From positions 1,922,001 to 1,986,000 of the forward strand of contig NZ_CP059724.1 of the NCBI RefSeq assembly GCF_022369515.1: a stretch of 64,000 nucleotides of DNA, written 5' to 3'. The stretch comes from Paenibacillus sp. 19GGS1-52. GTDB taxonomy: Bacteria > Bacillota > Bacilli > Paenibacillales > Paenibacillaceae. Positions within the stretch are counted from its first letter, which is position 1; the number at the start of each line of letters is the position of its first letter. This document shows positions 19,210-28,365 of this stretch, piece by piece. The notes under the pieces were generated by a model, which did not search any database, had not been told where the DNA came from, and saw nothing but the letters and a program-made list of their open reading frames with translations. The translations under genes were made by a program, and so were the position numbers.

Positions 19210-20631
19210 ATGAAACATCCAGATATGTACCGTGGTGAAGAGGTTGTTGTTCTGGGACTTGCCAAGAGTGGAGTCCAGGTCGCTAAGGTGCTGCATGAAC
19301 GCGGCGCTATAGTTACGGTTAACGATAAAAAGGAAAGAGAACAATGTCCCGAAGCTTCCGAACTGGAATCTTTGGGAATTTCTGTTATATGCGGTGGGCA
19401 TCCCGCTGGTTTAATCCATGAAGGTGTAACACTTGTGGTTAAGAATCCGGGTATTCCTTATTCCGTACCTCCTGTACAAGATGCTCTTAACCTTGGGATT
19501 GAGGTTGTAACAGAGGTTGAGGTGGCTTACCGTCTTTGTGTTGCGCCAATGATCGGTATTACCGGCTCTAATGGGAAAACGACTACAACGACCTGGGTAG
19601 GTCGTATGCTGGACGCTGTGGGTATGAAGCCAATAGTAGCCGGGAACATCGGTACGCCGCTCTGTCAGGCCGCACAGGAGGCCTCGGAGGATAATTGGAT
19701 GGTTGTTGAGCTTAGCAGCTTCCAACTCAAAGGGACGGAGACGTTCCGTCCAAAAGTAGCTTGTCTGCTAAATGTCGCTGAGACGCATCTTGATTATCAT
19801 GGAGATATGCAGGATTATGTTGCTTCCAAAGCAAAGCTGTTCGCTAATCAGACAGCGGCTGATACAGCTGTGTTGAACTGGGATGATCCCTTTTGCCGAG
19901 AGCTTGTACCTTATGTAAAAGCAAACATTTTGCCCTTCTCGATGACTGAGGAGCTGGTTCAGGGGGTATTTGTCCGGCCTTCCTTTGTACCTGATACAGA
20001 TGACGACCTGAAACGTGAGATTATCTACCGTGATTACGCGGAAGGGGAAACCGTAATTGCAGCTGTAGATTCCATTGGCCTTCCCGGCCGCTTTAATATT
20101 GAGAATGCACTGGCGGCCTGTGGAGTTGCTATTGCGGCCGGAGCAGATCCGGCACTATTGGCAGAGTCACTTTCCTCCTTCCGCGGTGTGGAGCATCGTC
20201 TGGAATATGTTGCCGATAAAGGTGGAGCTGCTTATTTCAACAATTCCAAAGCCACCAACTCCAAAGCCACTACAATGGCGCTGACTTCATTTCGTCAGCC
20301 GGTTGTGCTGATTGCCGGCGGACTGGACCGTGGCTCCGATTATATGGAACTGCTGCCTGTCCTGAGAGGACACGTCAAAGCCCTGGTGGCGATGGGGCAG
20401 ACAAAGGACAAGCTTATCAAGGTAGCAACGCTTGCAGGATTAAAGCATATTATCTCCGTCGATACTGGGGAAAGCGCCGCCGCCGTGCTGCAGCAGGCTG
20501 TGCAGGAGGCATCCGCTCTCGCGGAAGCGGGAGACATTGTTCTCCTGTCTCCTGCCTGTGCCAGTTGGGATATGTTTACATCCTATGAGGAGCGCGGGCG
20601 TATTTTTAAAGAGGCGGTGCATAACCTTTAA
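19210..20631 (+). CDS. murD: UDP-MurNAc-L-alanine:D-glutamate ligase MurD
   Basis: Adds D-Glu to UDP-MurNAc-L-Ala. 473 aa with an N-terminal Rossmann-like UDP domain (VVVLGLAKSGVQ), ATP motif GSNGKTTTT (about residue 118), central FNNSKATN motif and a C-terminal ligase domain (LSPACASWDMF). It starts 3 bp after mraY. Confidence 0.96.
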   Translation: MKHPDMYRGEEVVVLGLAKSGVQVAKVLHERGAIVTVNDKKEREQCPEASELESLGISVICGGHPAGLIHEGVTLVVKNPGIPYSVPPVQDALNLGIEVVTEVEVAYRLCVAPMIGITGSNGKTTTTTWVGRMLDAVGMKPIVAGNIGTPLCQAAQEASEDNWMVVELSSFQLKGTETFRPKVACLLNVAETHLDYHGDMQDYVASKAKLFANQTAADTAVLNWDDPFCRELVPYVKANILPFSMTEELVQGVFVRPSFVPDTDDDLKREIIYRDYAEGETVIAAVDSIGLPGRFNIENALAACGVAIAAGADPALLAESLSSFRGVEHRLEYVADKGGAAYFNNSKATNSKATTMALTSFRQPVVLIAGGLDRGSDYMELLPVLRGHVKALVAMGQTKDKLIKVATLAGLKHIISVDTGESAAAVLQQAVQEASALAEAGDIVLLSPACASWDMFTSYEERGRIFKEAVHNL

Positions 20632-20638
20632 GTAGGGG

Positions 20639-20660
20639 GGTGGATAAGCCCCTACTACGG
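20639..20660 (+). other. Intercistronic hairpin with trailing TACTACGGA (copy 1)
   Basis: Between murD and spoVE, GTAGGGG and CCCCTAC form a stem around a GGTGGATAAG-like loop, followed by TACTACGGA and then the spoVE ribosome-binding site. There is no U tract, so it is not a terminator. A similar arrangement stands before divIB (24325-24375). Confidence 0.5.
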
Positions 20661-20680
20661 ATGCAAGAGGTGTGCTCCTG

Positions 20681-21778
20681 ATGAACAAATCTCGTCATGC
20701 GCCCGATATTTGGCTGCTGATTCCTATTCTATCTTTGCTGACTATTGGCATGGTGATGGTATACAGCGCCGGGTCCGTTCTGGGCTTCCGCAATTATGGA
20801 GATTCGTTTTATTTTGTGAAAAGACAGCTTTTATTTGCTGGTCTGGGATTGATCGCGATGTTCATCACCGCGAACACCGAATACCGGCGCCTGAAGGTTC
20901 TGGCAAAGCCAGCGCTGATTATCTGCTTCATTCTGCTTGTAATGGTGCTCATTCCGGGCATTGGGGTCGTGCGCGGAGGTGCGCGCAGCTGGCTTGGGAT
21001 CAGCTCCTTCGGGATTCAGCCTTCCGAGTTCATGAAGATGGGGATGATCCTCTTCCTGGCCAATTGGCTGGGGCGTGAGGATTATGACATATCCTCCTTC
21101 ACTCGCGGGCTGCTTCCGCCTCTGGCCTTAATAGGTTCAGCCTTTGCGCTGATCATGCTCCAGCCGGATCTAGGCACGGGCACCGTCATGTTTGGCGCTG
21201 CATTGATGATGATCTTTACAGCAGGGGCAAGCATGAAGCATCTGCTCTCGCTTGCCGTAGCAGGGATCGCTGGCTTTGCTGCGCTGATTGCCGCAGCACC
21301 TTATCGTTTGCAGCGGATTACAGCCTTTCTAGATCCCTGGTCCGACCCACTTGGTGCAGGGTATCAGATTATTCAATCCTTATATGCCATTGGCCCAGGT
21401 GGTCTCGGTGGCCTGGGACTGGGTATGAGCCGGCAAAAGTACAGTTATGTACCTGAGCCGCAGACTGATTTTATTTTTTCCATATTGGCCGAGGAGTTGG
21501 GGTTTATCGGTGGATTGGCAGTGCTGATCCTATTTCTGATCCTGATCTGGCGTGGGATGAAGGTGGCGATGAGCCTGCCTGACCGGTTTGGAAGCTACCT
21601 GGCTGTAGGCATCGTCTGTATGGTGGCTGTTCAAGTCATCATTAACATTGGTGTTGTTATCGGCCTGATGCCGGTTACCGGCATTACGCTTCCTCTGATC
21701 AGTTACGGGGGCTCATCACTGACCTTGATGCTCACAGCGCTCGGCATTCTATTGAACTTATCCCGTTATGCGAGGTGA
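20681..21778 (+). CDS. spoVE: SEDS peptidoglycan polymerase SpoVE/FtsW
   Basis: Polytopic SEDS-family glycosyltransferase of about 365 aa that works with a cognate class B PBP. Conserved text includes GGARSWLGIS (about residue 100), QPSEFMK, LQPDLGTGTV and the C-terminal PLISYGGSS. The position between murD and murG matches B. subtilis spoVE, the sporulation paralogue of FtsW, and the partner spoVD is in the same cluster. Sequence alone does not separate SpoVE from FtsW. I use ATG 20681 behind AAGAGGTG rather than the GTG at 20672 that overlaps that site. Confidence 0.88.
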   Translation: MNKSRHAPDIWLLIPILSLLTIGMVMVYSAGSVLGFRNYGDSFYFVKRQLLFAGLGLIAMFITANTEYRRLKVLAKPALIICFILLVMVLIPGIGVVRGGARSWLGISSFGIQPSEFMKMGMILFLANWLGREDYDISSFTRGLLPPLALIGSAFALIMLQPDLGTGTVMFGAALMMIFTAGASMKHLLSLAVAGIAGFAALIAAAPYRLQRITAFLDPWSDPLGAGYQIIQSLYAIGPGGLGGLGLGMSRQKYSYVPEPQTDFIFSILAEELGFIGGLAVLILFLILIWRGMKVAMSLPDRFGSYLAVGIVCMVAVQVIINIGVVIGLMPVTGITLPLISYGGSSLTLMLTALGILLNLSRYAR

Positions 21779-21783
21779 AAGAG

Positions 21784-22905
21784 ATGCGTATAGTATTAAG
21801 CGGCGGAGGCACGGGTGGACATATTTATCCTGCGGTAGCCGTGGCTAGACAGTTGGAAGCCGAAGAGAGTGACTCAGCCTTTCTGTACATTGGAGGATCA
21901 CGAGGCCTAGAGAGCAAGCTGGTTCCACAGGAGAAACTCCCGTTCAAGTCTATTGACATCACCGGCTTTCGGCGGAAGCTGTCCATAGATAATGTGAAGA
22001 CAGTGATGCGTTTCCTAAAGGGAGTTAAGGCTTCAAAAATAATGTTAAAAGAGTTTAAGCCCGATGTTGTGATCGGTACAGGTGGATATGTATGCGGTCC
22101 AGTCGTCTATGCAGCTTCACGTCTAGGAATTCCAACCTTGATCCATGAGCAGAATGCCGTTCCTGGCTTGACGAATCGCTTTCTCAGTCGGTATGCAGAT
22201 ACAGTGGCTGTTAGTTTTGAAGGGATGGAGTCAGCTTTTCCGGCTTGTAAACACGTTATTTATACGGGTAACCCACGTGCTACAACCGTAGCTACAGCAA
22301 GTCCACAAAAGGGATTTGCTTCCTTGGGGATACCAGAAGGCAGCACTATTGTACTGATCGTTGGCGGCAGCGGTGGAGCGAAGGCTATCAATAACGCAAT
22401 GATTGAGATGATTCCCTTTTTGGGTAAGGGTAAAGGAGTTCATTATGTCTATGTAACTGGTGAAGCTTATTTCGAAGCCACTCGCAAGGAAGTAAGTTTG
22501 AAGCTGGGGGGACTCCCGAACTGGATTCATGTTCTTCCCTATATTCATAATATGCCGGAGGTCTTAGCCTGCACTTCTCTGATCGTGAATCGGGCGGGCG
22601 CTTCATTTCTCGCTGAGATTACAGCCTTAGGTATCCCCTCCGTGCTCATCCCTTCTCCTAATGTGACGAACAATCACCAGGAAGTGAACGCAAGGCAACT
22701 GGAAGGCAGTGGTGCTGCTGTAGTGCTGCTGGAGAAAGATTTGTCTGGGCAAGCGATGTTCGAAGCTATTCAACAGATTATTGGAGTAGAAGCAGTGCAT
22801 CGTAAAATGTCAGTGGCTTCTCTAGGTCTTGGCAAAAGGGATTCCGCTGCAGTAGTTGTAAATGAGCTGCGGAGGCTTGCGGGGAAGAAGAAAAAGAATT
22901 CATAA
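21784..22905 (+). CDS. murG: UDP-GlcNAc:lipid I N-acetylglucosaminyltransferase MurG
   Basis: Peripheral membrane glycosyltransferase that converts lipid I into lipid II. About 373 aa; the N-terminal glycine-rich loop GGGTGGHIYPA and the second GGSGGAKAINN loop are both present, as is the donor-binding HEQNAVPG. The frame is open from GTG 21775, which overlaps the spoVE stop, but ATG 21784 follows AGGTGA at correct spacing and gives the usual N-terminus MRIVLSGGG. Confidence 0.96.
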   Translation: MRIVLSGGGTGGHIYPAVAVARQLEAEESDSAFLYIGGSRGLESKLVPQEKLPFKSIDITGFRRKLSIDNVKTVMRFLKGVKASKIMLKEFKPDVVIGTGGYVCGPVVYAASRLGIPTLIHEQNAVPGLTNRFLSRYADTVAVSFEGMESAFPACKHVIYTGNPRATTVATASPQKGFASLGIPEGSTIVLIVGGSGGAKAINNAMIEMIPFLGKGKGVHYVYVTGEAYFEATRKEVSLKLGGLPNWIHVLPYIHNMPEVLACTSLIVNRAGASFLAEITALGIPSVLIPSPNVTNNHQEVNARQLEGSGAAVVLLEKDLSGQAMFEAIQQIIGVEAVHRKMSVASLGLGKRDSAAVVVNELRRLAGKKKKNS

Positions 22906-23037
22906 GCTATCAGAAATCAGCAGTGCAGTCACACACCCGAGGGAACGAACATAGGATAATTCTATAATCGTGACAATCACCCAGATCGTACCAAGAAGTG
23001 TTCGTGGTGGGTGAGCGGTAATCTCGGAGGTGATACA

Positions 23038-24321
23038 TTGGACAAATTGGTGATTGAGGGTGGAAGTCCCCTGTCAGGCACCATACGTATCCATGGAGCA
23101 AAAAATGCGGCGCTGCCAATTCTTGCGGCAAGCCTGCTGGCCGAAGGAGTTCACTCACTGCACAATGTGCCGAAGCTGCTGGACATCGAGACCATGCTGG
23201 ATATTTTGGGTCGTTTGGGTTGTACAAGCGCGCATGAAGAGGAGACGGTGACGATAGATACGTCATCTGTTGGTACCTCCCATGTTCCTGAGGATCTGAT
23301 GCGACAGATGAGATCCTCTATTTTTCTGATGGGACCGTTGTTATCCAGATTTGGCGAGGTAACGATTTATCAGCCAGGAGGCTGCGCAATCGGTGAACGC
23401 AAAATTGATCTTCATTTGCAGGGCCTGCAGGCGCTCGGAGCAGAGATCCAGGAGAATAACGGCCGGATTTCCTGTCGCGCTGCTAAACTGATGGGTTGTG
23501 ATATCCATTTAGACTACCCAAGTGTAGGCGCGACCGAAAATATCATGATGGCTGCGGCCATGGCTGAAGGCAGTACAACGATATCGGGTGCGGCCAGAGA
23601 ACCGGAGATTCAGGATTTGCAGCATTTTTTGAATAAAATGGGTGCTCAGATTATTGGGGCAGGTACCGATACGATTACGATTCAAGGTGTGAAGAAACTT
23701 TATCCTTGCACATATGAGGTGATACCTGACCGGATTGTGGCCGGAACAGTGATGATCGCTGCAGCTGCAACAAGAGGTAATGTGACTTTGACACACACCA
23801 ATGCCGGACATTTGACTTCCCTCATTCATGTGCTGAGGCGCGCTGGTGTTCAAATTACAGTATGCAATGATATAATTAATATCAGCTGTATGGGACGTCC
23901 TCGTGCAGTCGAGAGAATTGTGACCTCTCCGTACCCCTCGTTTCCCACAGATTTGCAATCTCAGGTTATGGTATTGCTGTCGCTGGCCGATGGATTTAGC
24001 GTAATCAAAGAGACGGTATTCGAGGGACGCTTCAAGCATGTGGAGGAGATGGCCCGGATGGGTGCGGATATCTCCATTGACATGAACCGTGCGTTCATAC
24101 GCGGCGTACAAAGACTTTATGGTGCTACGGTGGAAGCTACTGATTTACGGGCCGGAGCGGCGTTAGTGATTGCTGGACTCGCTGCCCAAGGAACGACGAT
24201 CGTTGAGCAGGCGCATCATATAGATCGTGGATATGAAGGTATCGAGAAGCTATTTCAGAAGCTCGGCGCACACATCAGTCGCAAGGTACCCGTAACGGGT
24301 CCGTTAGATTTGGCCAATTAA
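23038..24321 (+). CDS. murA: UDP-N-acetylglucosamine 1-carboxyvinyltransferase MurA
   Basis: First committed step of peptidoglycan synthesis; target of fosfomycin. 427 aa from TTG 23038, which follows GGAGGTGA; an upstream GTG frame extension (23011) lacks the family N-terminus. The catalytic cysteine is Cys116 in PGGCAIGER, so the enzyme keeps the fosfomycin-sensitive residue. N-terminal GAKNAALP and C-terminal DLRAGAALV motifs are present. In B. subtilis murB occupies the slot after murG; here murA stands there and no murB is seen in the window. Confidence 0.95.
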   Translation: MDKLVIEGGSPLSGTIRIHGAKNAALPILAASLLAEGVHSLHNVPKLLDIETMLDILGRLGCTSAHEEETVTIDTSSVGTSHVPEDLMRQMRSSIFLMGPLLSRFGEVTIYQPGGCAIGERKIDLHLQGLQALGAEIQENNGRISCRAAKLMGCDIHLDYPSVGATENIMMAAAMAEGSTTISGAAREPEIQDLQHFLNKMGAQIIGAGTDTITIQGVKKLYPCTYEVIPDRIVAGTVMIAAAATRGNVTLTHTNAGHLTSLIHVLRRAGVQITVCNDIINISCMGRPRAVERIVTSPYPSFPTDLQSQVMVLLSLADGFSVIKETVFEGRFKHVEEMARMGADISIDMNRAFIRGVQRLYGATVEATDLRAGAALVIAGLAAQGTTIVEQAHHIDRGYEGIEKLFQKLGAHISRKVPVTGPLDLAN

Positions 24322-24324
24322 AGC

Positions 24325-24375
24325 TCCCTGTCTCCTTTTAGTTCAATAGCAGAAGGAGACAGGGTCTTACTACGG
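24325..24375 (+). other. Intercistronic hairpin with trailing TACTACGGA (copy 2)
   Basis: Perfect 12-bp inverted repeat CCCTGTCTCCTT / AAGGAGACAGGG (24325-24336 and 24353-24364) with a 16-nt loop, followed by TCTTACTACGGA and GATAAGAG before the divIB ATG. There is no U run, so termination is unlikely. The same TACTACGGA and a hairpin occur before spoVE. Confidence 0.6.
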
Positions 24376-24385
24376 AGATAAGAGA

Positions 24386-25141
24386 ATGCCTACAACCCGT
24401 TTACCTCTTCTTAAAGAGGACAAGCCTAAGAAAAAAATGAGCCGTAAAATCACGGCAATCCTGCTGCTGCTGTTCACTGCGCTTCTTGCTGTGATTTTTT
24501 TCAGATCGTCAGTAAGCCGGATTACGGAAATTAATTTTCAGGGAAGCCAGTATTCCTCACGTGAGGAATTATTGTCCCAAAGCAAGCTGCAGATTGGTGG
24601 ACAGTTCTTTGCCGTCTCCACGAATTCAGTGGAGGATTCCTTGAAAGAGCTTAAGACCATTCAAAAGGCAACGGTAGAGAAGAATTTCCCCGGTGTGATA
24701 TCGGTTCGTATTGAGGAATATCCTGCGGTTGCCTATGAATTGGATCAGGCAGGCAGCCTGAAAGCGATTTTGTCCAGTGGAGCAGCGGTTTCGATTAACG
24801 AGACGGGTATAGCAGTAGAGAAGCCTATACTTACGAACTGGGATGCCTCAGACCCGTATAAGGCGAAACTGTGTCAGGCGCTGGGCAGTATTCCTAACCA
24901 ACTGACAAGTGATATATCCGAAATAGTTCCATCACCTACGCTGTCTTTTCCAGACCGGATCAAACTGTATACAAGATCTCGGTTTGAGGTTATTACCGCA
25001 ATTTCACTGCTCAAGGCTAAGGTCGAATATTTGAATCAGGTGACAGAGACGGAGCAGCCTGGATTGATCAAGATGCTCGAAGCTGATTCCTACGTACCTT
25101 TTCAGCCGATAATTGAGGATAAAGAGGACATACAAGAGTAA
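24386..25141 (+). CDS. divIB: Cell division protein DivIB/FtsQ
   Basis: Bitopic divisome protein, 251 aa. It has a basic cytoplasmic N-terminus (KEDKPKKKMSRK), one membrane helix (about residues 25-43), then a POTRA domain beginning VSRITEINFQGSQYSSREEL and a beta domain, the FtsQ layout. It acts with FtsL and DivIC. GATAAGAGA is a weak ribosome-binding site in front of the ATG. Gene order murG-murA-divIB-ftsA supports the call. Confidence 0.92.
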   Translation: MPTTRLPLLKEDKPKKKMSRKITAILLLLFTALLAVIFFRSSVSRITEINFQGSQYSSREELLSQSKLQIGGQFFAVSTNSVEDSLKELKTIQKATVEKNFPGVISVRIEEYPAVAYELDQAGSLKAILSSGAAVSINETGIAVEKPILTNWDASDPYKAKLCQALGSIPNQLTSDISEIVPSPTLSFPDRIKLYTRSRFEVITAISLLKAKVEYLNQVTETEQPGLIKMLEADSYVPFQPIIEDKEDIQE

Positions 25142-25476
25142 ATAGTCCCTACTAATACTACAGAAAAAATGCTACAATCTGGTTTATGGGCAATAAGCTG
25201 CATCCCTCTTTTTTCTCCGGATTTTTTGAAATTCGAGCCTAATTATGGATGGAATTCCTCTATTTTGCTTATATTTTTGCAGTGAATGGTTTTCTTTCAG
25301 AAATTGAACAGAATCCATTTACATTTGGAGTGTTGTTATATTATTCCATTCAAAAAATTTGTAGAAAAAAGAGGGAAAGGATTAGGTATGTTGAATATGT
25401 ACAGAGATATGTTTTCCTGGACTGGGAAAATGGCTTTACAAATTAGTATGAATAATAACAGGAGGTGCCATAGGAC
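25142..25476 (+). other. 335-bp gap before ftsA, probably a promoter region
   Basis: AT-rich, with two overlapping short open frames (25249-25446 and 25286-25480) that lack ribosome-binding sites and recognisable sequence. A fresh promoter for ftsAZ is expected here by analogy with Bacillus, and several TATATT-like sequences occur, but no hexamer pair has good spacing. I looked for a sigma-H site: AGGATT and GAAT at about 25378-25395 are too close together. Confidence 0.4.
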
Positions 25477-26739
25477 TTGAGCAACAATGACATCATTGTT
25501 AGTTTAGACATCGGTACATCCAAAGTTCGGGCAATTATTGGGGAAGTTACCAATGGAACCTTTAATATTATTGGTGTTGGATCTGCTGATTCGGAAGGAA
25601 TACGCAAAGGTGCGATTGTAGATATCGATCAGACTGTGCAATCGATTAGGAGCGCTGTAGAACATGCAGAGCAAATGGTCGGTATTCAAATATCCGAGGT
25701 CTATGTGGGCATATCCGGCAATCATATTGGCCTGCAATCCAGCCACGGTGTAGTGGCCGTTCAGAATGAGGATCGTGAAATCGGCGAGGATGATATCGAA
25801 CGCGTAATGAAAGCTGCGGAAGTGATTGCGTTGCCTCCAGAGCGTGAAGTGATCGATGTTGTTGCTAAACAATATATCGTCGATGGCCTTGAAGGTATCC
25901 AGGACCCGCGCGGGATGATCGGCGTTCGTCTGGAAGTCGAAGCGACAATTATTACCGGAGCCAAGACACCAATACATAATTTGCTGCGTTGTGTAGAGAA
26001 ATCAGGACTGAAAGTTAAGGATCTTGTGCTGATGTCTCTCGGAGCGGGTGGATTAGCGCTTTCCAAAGACGAGAAGTCAATGGGCGCTGTACTGGTAGAT
26101 ATCGGTGCTGGTTTAACGACAATAGCTGTATACTCAGAGGGTTCCCTTTGTGCAACCTCTACGATTCCGATCGGCGGAGAATTTGTAACTAATGATATTG
26201 CCTATGGGCTTAGAACACTTACCGACCAGGCTGAGAAGGTAAAGCTGAAATATGGGTGTGCCTGGATTGACGATGCAGCCGCAGATGTGGTGTTCAAAGT
26301 GCTACGTATCGGTAGCAATGTGGAAAAAGAATTTAATCAAGAGGATCTTGCGGCCATTATTGAGCCCAGAGTTCAGGAAATATTCCATCTGATTCGTCAG
26401 GAAGTGAAGCGTCTTGGTTATAGTGAGCTTCCTGGAGGTTATATATTAACGGGTGGTACTGTATCCATGCCTGGCGTATTAAAAGCTGCCCAGACAGAGC
26501 TATCTGCATCTGTGCGTATTGCTGTACCTGATTATATCGGTGTACGAGACCCCGGCTTTACTGGTGGTGTAGGTATCCTGCATAATGTTGTCCGCAGATT
26601 ACGTGGTCGAAGCAATGGCGGAAACAGTACTAAGAAGACGGTTAATAGGAGTAAACAGAACGCCGCACCCAAACAGGATACTGTTCGTAAATCCGGTTTG
26701 GTAGAACGTCTAAAGAATATGTTCAGCGAGTTCATATAA
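25477..26739 (+). CDS. ftsA: Cell division protein FtsA
   Basis: Actin-like ATPase that tethers FtsZ to the membrane, 420 aa. The phosphate-1 motif SLDIGTSKVRAIIGE is at the N-terminus, the phosphate-2 VLVDIGAGLTT near residue 205, and GYILTGGT near 325. A Lys/Arg/Asn-rich linker leads to the C-terminal amphipathic membrane-targeting helix (LVERLKNMFSEFI). TTG start, 9 nt after GGAGGTG. Confidence 0.96.
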   Translation: MSNNDIIVSLDIGTSKVRAIIGEVTNGTFNIIGVGSADSEGIRKGAIVDIDQTVQSIRSAVEHAEQMVGIQISEVYVGISGNHIGLQSSHGVVAVQNEDREIGEDDIERVMKAAEVIALPPEREVIDVVAKQYIVDGLEGIQDPRGMIGVRLEVEATIITGAKTPIHNLLRCVEKSGLKVKDLVLMSLGAGGLALSKDEKSMGAVLVDIGAGLTTIAVYSEGSLCATSTIPIGGEFVTNDIAYGLRTLTDQAEKVKLKYGCAWIDDAAADVVFKVLRIGSNVEKEFNQEDLAAIIEPRVQEIFHLIRQEVKRLGYSELPGGYILTGGTVSMPGVLKAAQTELSASVRIAVPDYIGVRDPGFTGGVGILHNVVRRLRGRSNGGNSTKKTVNRSKQNAAPKQDTVRKSGLVERLKNMFSEFI

Positions 26740-26796
26740 TTGTAAGTCCAGAATACTTGGACCGGGCATCCAAGCACACAGGGGGAGAGGGATCAT

Positions 26797-27909
26797 ATGT
26801 TAGAATTTGATTTTGAAATGGAGAGCTTGGCGCAAATTAAAGTCATCGGTGTGGGCGGCGGCGGCAGCAATGCAGTCAACCGGATGATTGAAAATGGCGT
26901 TCAAGGTGTAGAATTTATCACAGTTAATACAGATGCCCAAGCGCTGCATATGGCCAGATCGGAGCATAAGCTACAAATCGGGGACAAGTTGACCCGAGGA
27001 TTGGGTGCAGGTGCTAATCCTGAAGTCGGAAAGAAAGCGGCTGAGGAATCACGTGACTTAATTTCGAATACCCTTAAAGGCGCTGATATGGTTTTTGTTA
27101 CCGCAGGAATGGGCGGGGGTACGGGTACAGGTGCTGCACCTGTCATTGCTGAAATAGCAAGAGAATGTGGAGCCTTGACTGTGGGCGTTGTAACTCGTCC
27201 TTTTACCTTCGAAGGTAGAAAACGTTCCAATCAAGCAGAGATTGGAATCGAGGCTTTGAAGGAAAAGGTAGATACTTTAATCGTTATTCCGAACGATCGT
27301 TTGCTTGAAATCGTCGACAAGAAAACACCGATGCTCGAAGCATTCCGTGAAGCGGATAACGTGCTTCGTCAGGCGGTACAAGGGATATCAGATCTGATCG
27401 CTGTACCGGGATTGATCAACCTTGACTTTGCAGATGTGAAGACGATTATGACCGAGCGCGGATCGGCGCTGATGGGTATCGGTGTTGCTGCTGGGGAGAA
27501 CCGTGCTTCGGAAGCAGCGCGTAAAGCCATTATGAGTCCCCTTCTGGAAACGTCTATTGAGGGTGCTCGCGGCGTGATCATGAATATTACGGGGGGTTCG
27601 AATCTCTCGTTGTATGAGGTTAATGAAGCTGCTGAGATCGTTACCTCTGCTTCTGATCCTGATGTAAATATGATTTTCGGTGCCATCATTGATGATAGCA
27701 TGAAGGATGAAATTAAAGTCACGGTTATAGCGACCGGCTTTGAACATAAACCTTCTCCAATATCCCCACCTCGTCGCCCGGCTGCTAATACAAATGAACC
27801 AGCTGCGGATAAGAATGCTAACTTGCGCCCATTCGGCAATCAGACAACCTCTGATCAGTTGGACATACCGACGTTCCTACGTAACCGTACACGCGGCAAT
27901 AATGATTAA
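26797..27909 (+). CDS. ftsZ: Cell division GTPase FtsZ
   Basis: Tubulin-like GTPase forming the Z ring, 370 aa. The tubulin signature [10 protein letters not shown] is at about residue 106, the T7 synergy loop NLDFADVK near 208. After residue 320 comes a variable Pro/Asn-rich linker and the conserved C-terminal peptide DIPTFLRNR, which FtsA, SepF and others bind, with the terminal basic tail. GGGGGAGAGGG precedes the ATG. Ends the dcw cluster at a strong terminator. Confidence 0.98.
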   Translation: MLEFDFEMESLAQIKVIGVGGGGSNAVNRMIENGVQGVEFITVNTDAQALHMARSEHKLQIGDKLTRGLGAGANPEVGKKAAEESRDLISNTLKGADMVFVTAGMGGGTGTGAAPVIAEIARECGALTVGVVTRPFTFEGRKRSNQAEIGIEALKEKVDTLIVIPNDRLLEIVDKKTPMLEAFREADNVLRQAVQGISDLIAVPGLINLDFADVKTIMTERGSALMGIGVAAGENRASEAARKAIMSPLLETSIEGARGVIMNITGGSNLSLYEVNEAAEIVTSASDPDVNMIFGAIIDDSMKDEIKVTVIATGFEHKPSPISPPRRPAANTNEPAADKNANLRPFGNQTTSDQLDIPTFLRNRTRGNND

Positions 27910-27934
27910 TAACACCTAGACTCTTATTTAACGG

Positions 27935-27983
27935 AAGGGTATCCCAGCAGCCATTTAGATGGCTGCTGGGATACCCTTTTTTT
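27935..27983 (+). terminator. Strong terminator after ftsZ
   Basis: Perfect 20-bp stem with a TTAG loop (27935-27954 paired with 27959-27978), followed by a T run. It closes the dcw transcription unit. Confidence 0.95.
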
Positions 27984-28215
27984 GCGAGCTAAGAATTTAT
28001 ATATTTCACATAATAAATTAGGATCAATATAAAAATCAGAAGCTGACTAAACGTGCAAACGTAAGCGAAGGGTCGGAGGGATTCTGGAGATAAGGAAATC
28101 GGGCTTTAACAGCGATCGTAAGAACCCTCCGAACCGTAGCGGCTCCACGCACAAGTGGTCAACCGCTGATTTTGGTTTTGAGCCATAACTTAGCCTTATA
28201 TTTATATTAAACTCT
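27984..28215 (+). repeat. Structured gene-free region with a diverged copy (D) of the intergenic repeat
   Basis: Starts with AAGAATTTATATATTTCAC, closely like AAGAAGTTATAGATTTCAC of copy B; the hairpin AATTTAT/ATAAATT here against AAGTTAT/ATAACTT in copy B is a compensatory change. Further hairpins follow: GGTCGGAGGG with CCCTCCGAACC (28071-28135) and AGCGG..CCAC with GTGG..CCGCT (28138-28167). ATAACTTAGCCTTATATTT at 28185-28203 again resembles the repeat. No credible open frame. Confidence 0.45.
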
Positions 28216-28227
28216 CCCCCGCTATAA

Positions 28228-28295
28228 CTCGACAAAAAAAACGCAGGAATGCCTCCCAAGTTTAGACAGACTTTGAATGTGAGACTTTCTATACT
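28228..28295 (+). promoter_or_regulatory. Candidate Spo0A-activated spoIIG promoter
   Basis: CTCGACAAA at 28228-28236 is the reverse complement of TTTGTCGAG, 8 of 9 matches to the Spo0A box. TAGACA (28263-28268) and TATACT (28290-28295) are separated by 21 bp. The B. subtilis spoIIG promoter is known for an overlong spacer (22 bp) between good hexamers, with TATACT as -10, and depends on Spo0A. The start point would leave a leader of about 64 nt before spoIIGA. Confidence 0.5.
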
Positions 28296-28365
28296 AATCT
28301 TATCGTCCAAAAAAGAGAGCCTGATCCGTTCTTGACTTCGGGATAGATTTCACGGTAATAGGCAG

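Noticed and set aside
25375..25397. Possible sigma-H promoter for ftsAZ (AGGATT and GAAT)
   Set aside because: The two blocks are about 8 bp apart, too short for sigma-H promoters, which need roughly 14-15 bp between these elements.
25249..25480. Two short frames upstream of ftsA
   Set aside because: Overlapping each other, no Shine-Dalgarno sequence and no family resemblance; more likely promoter region.
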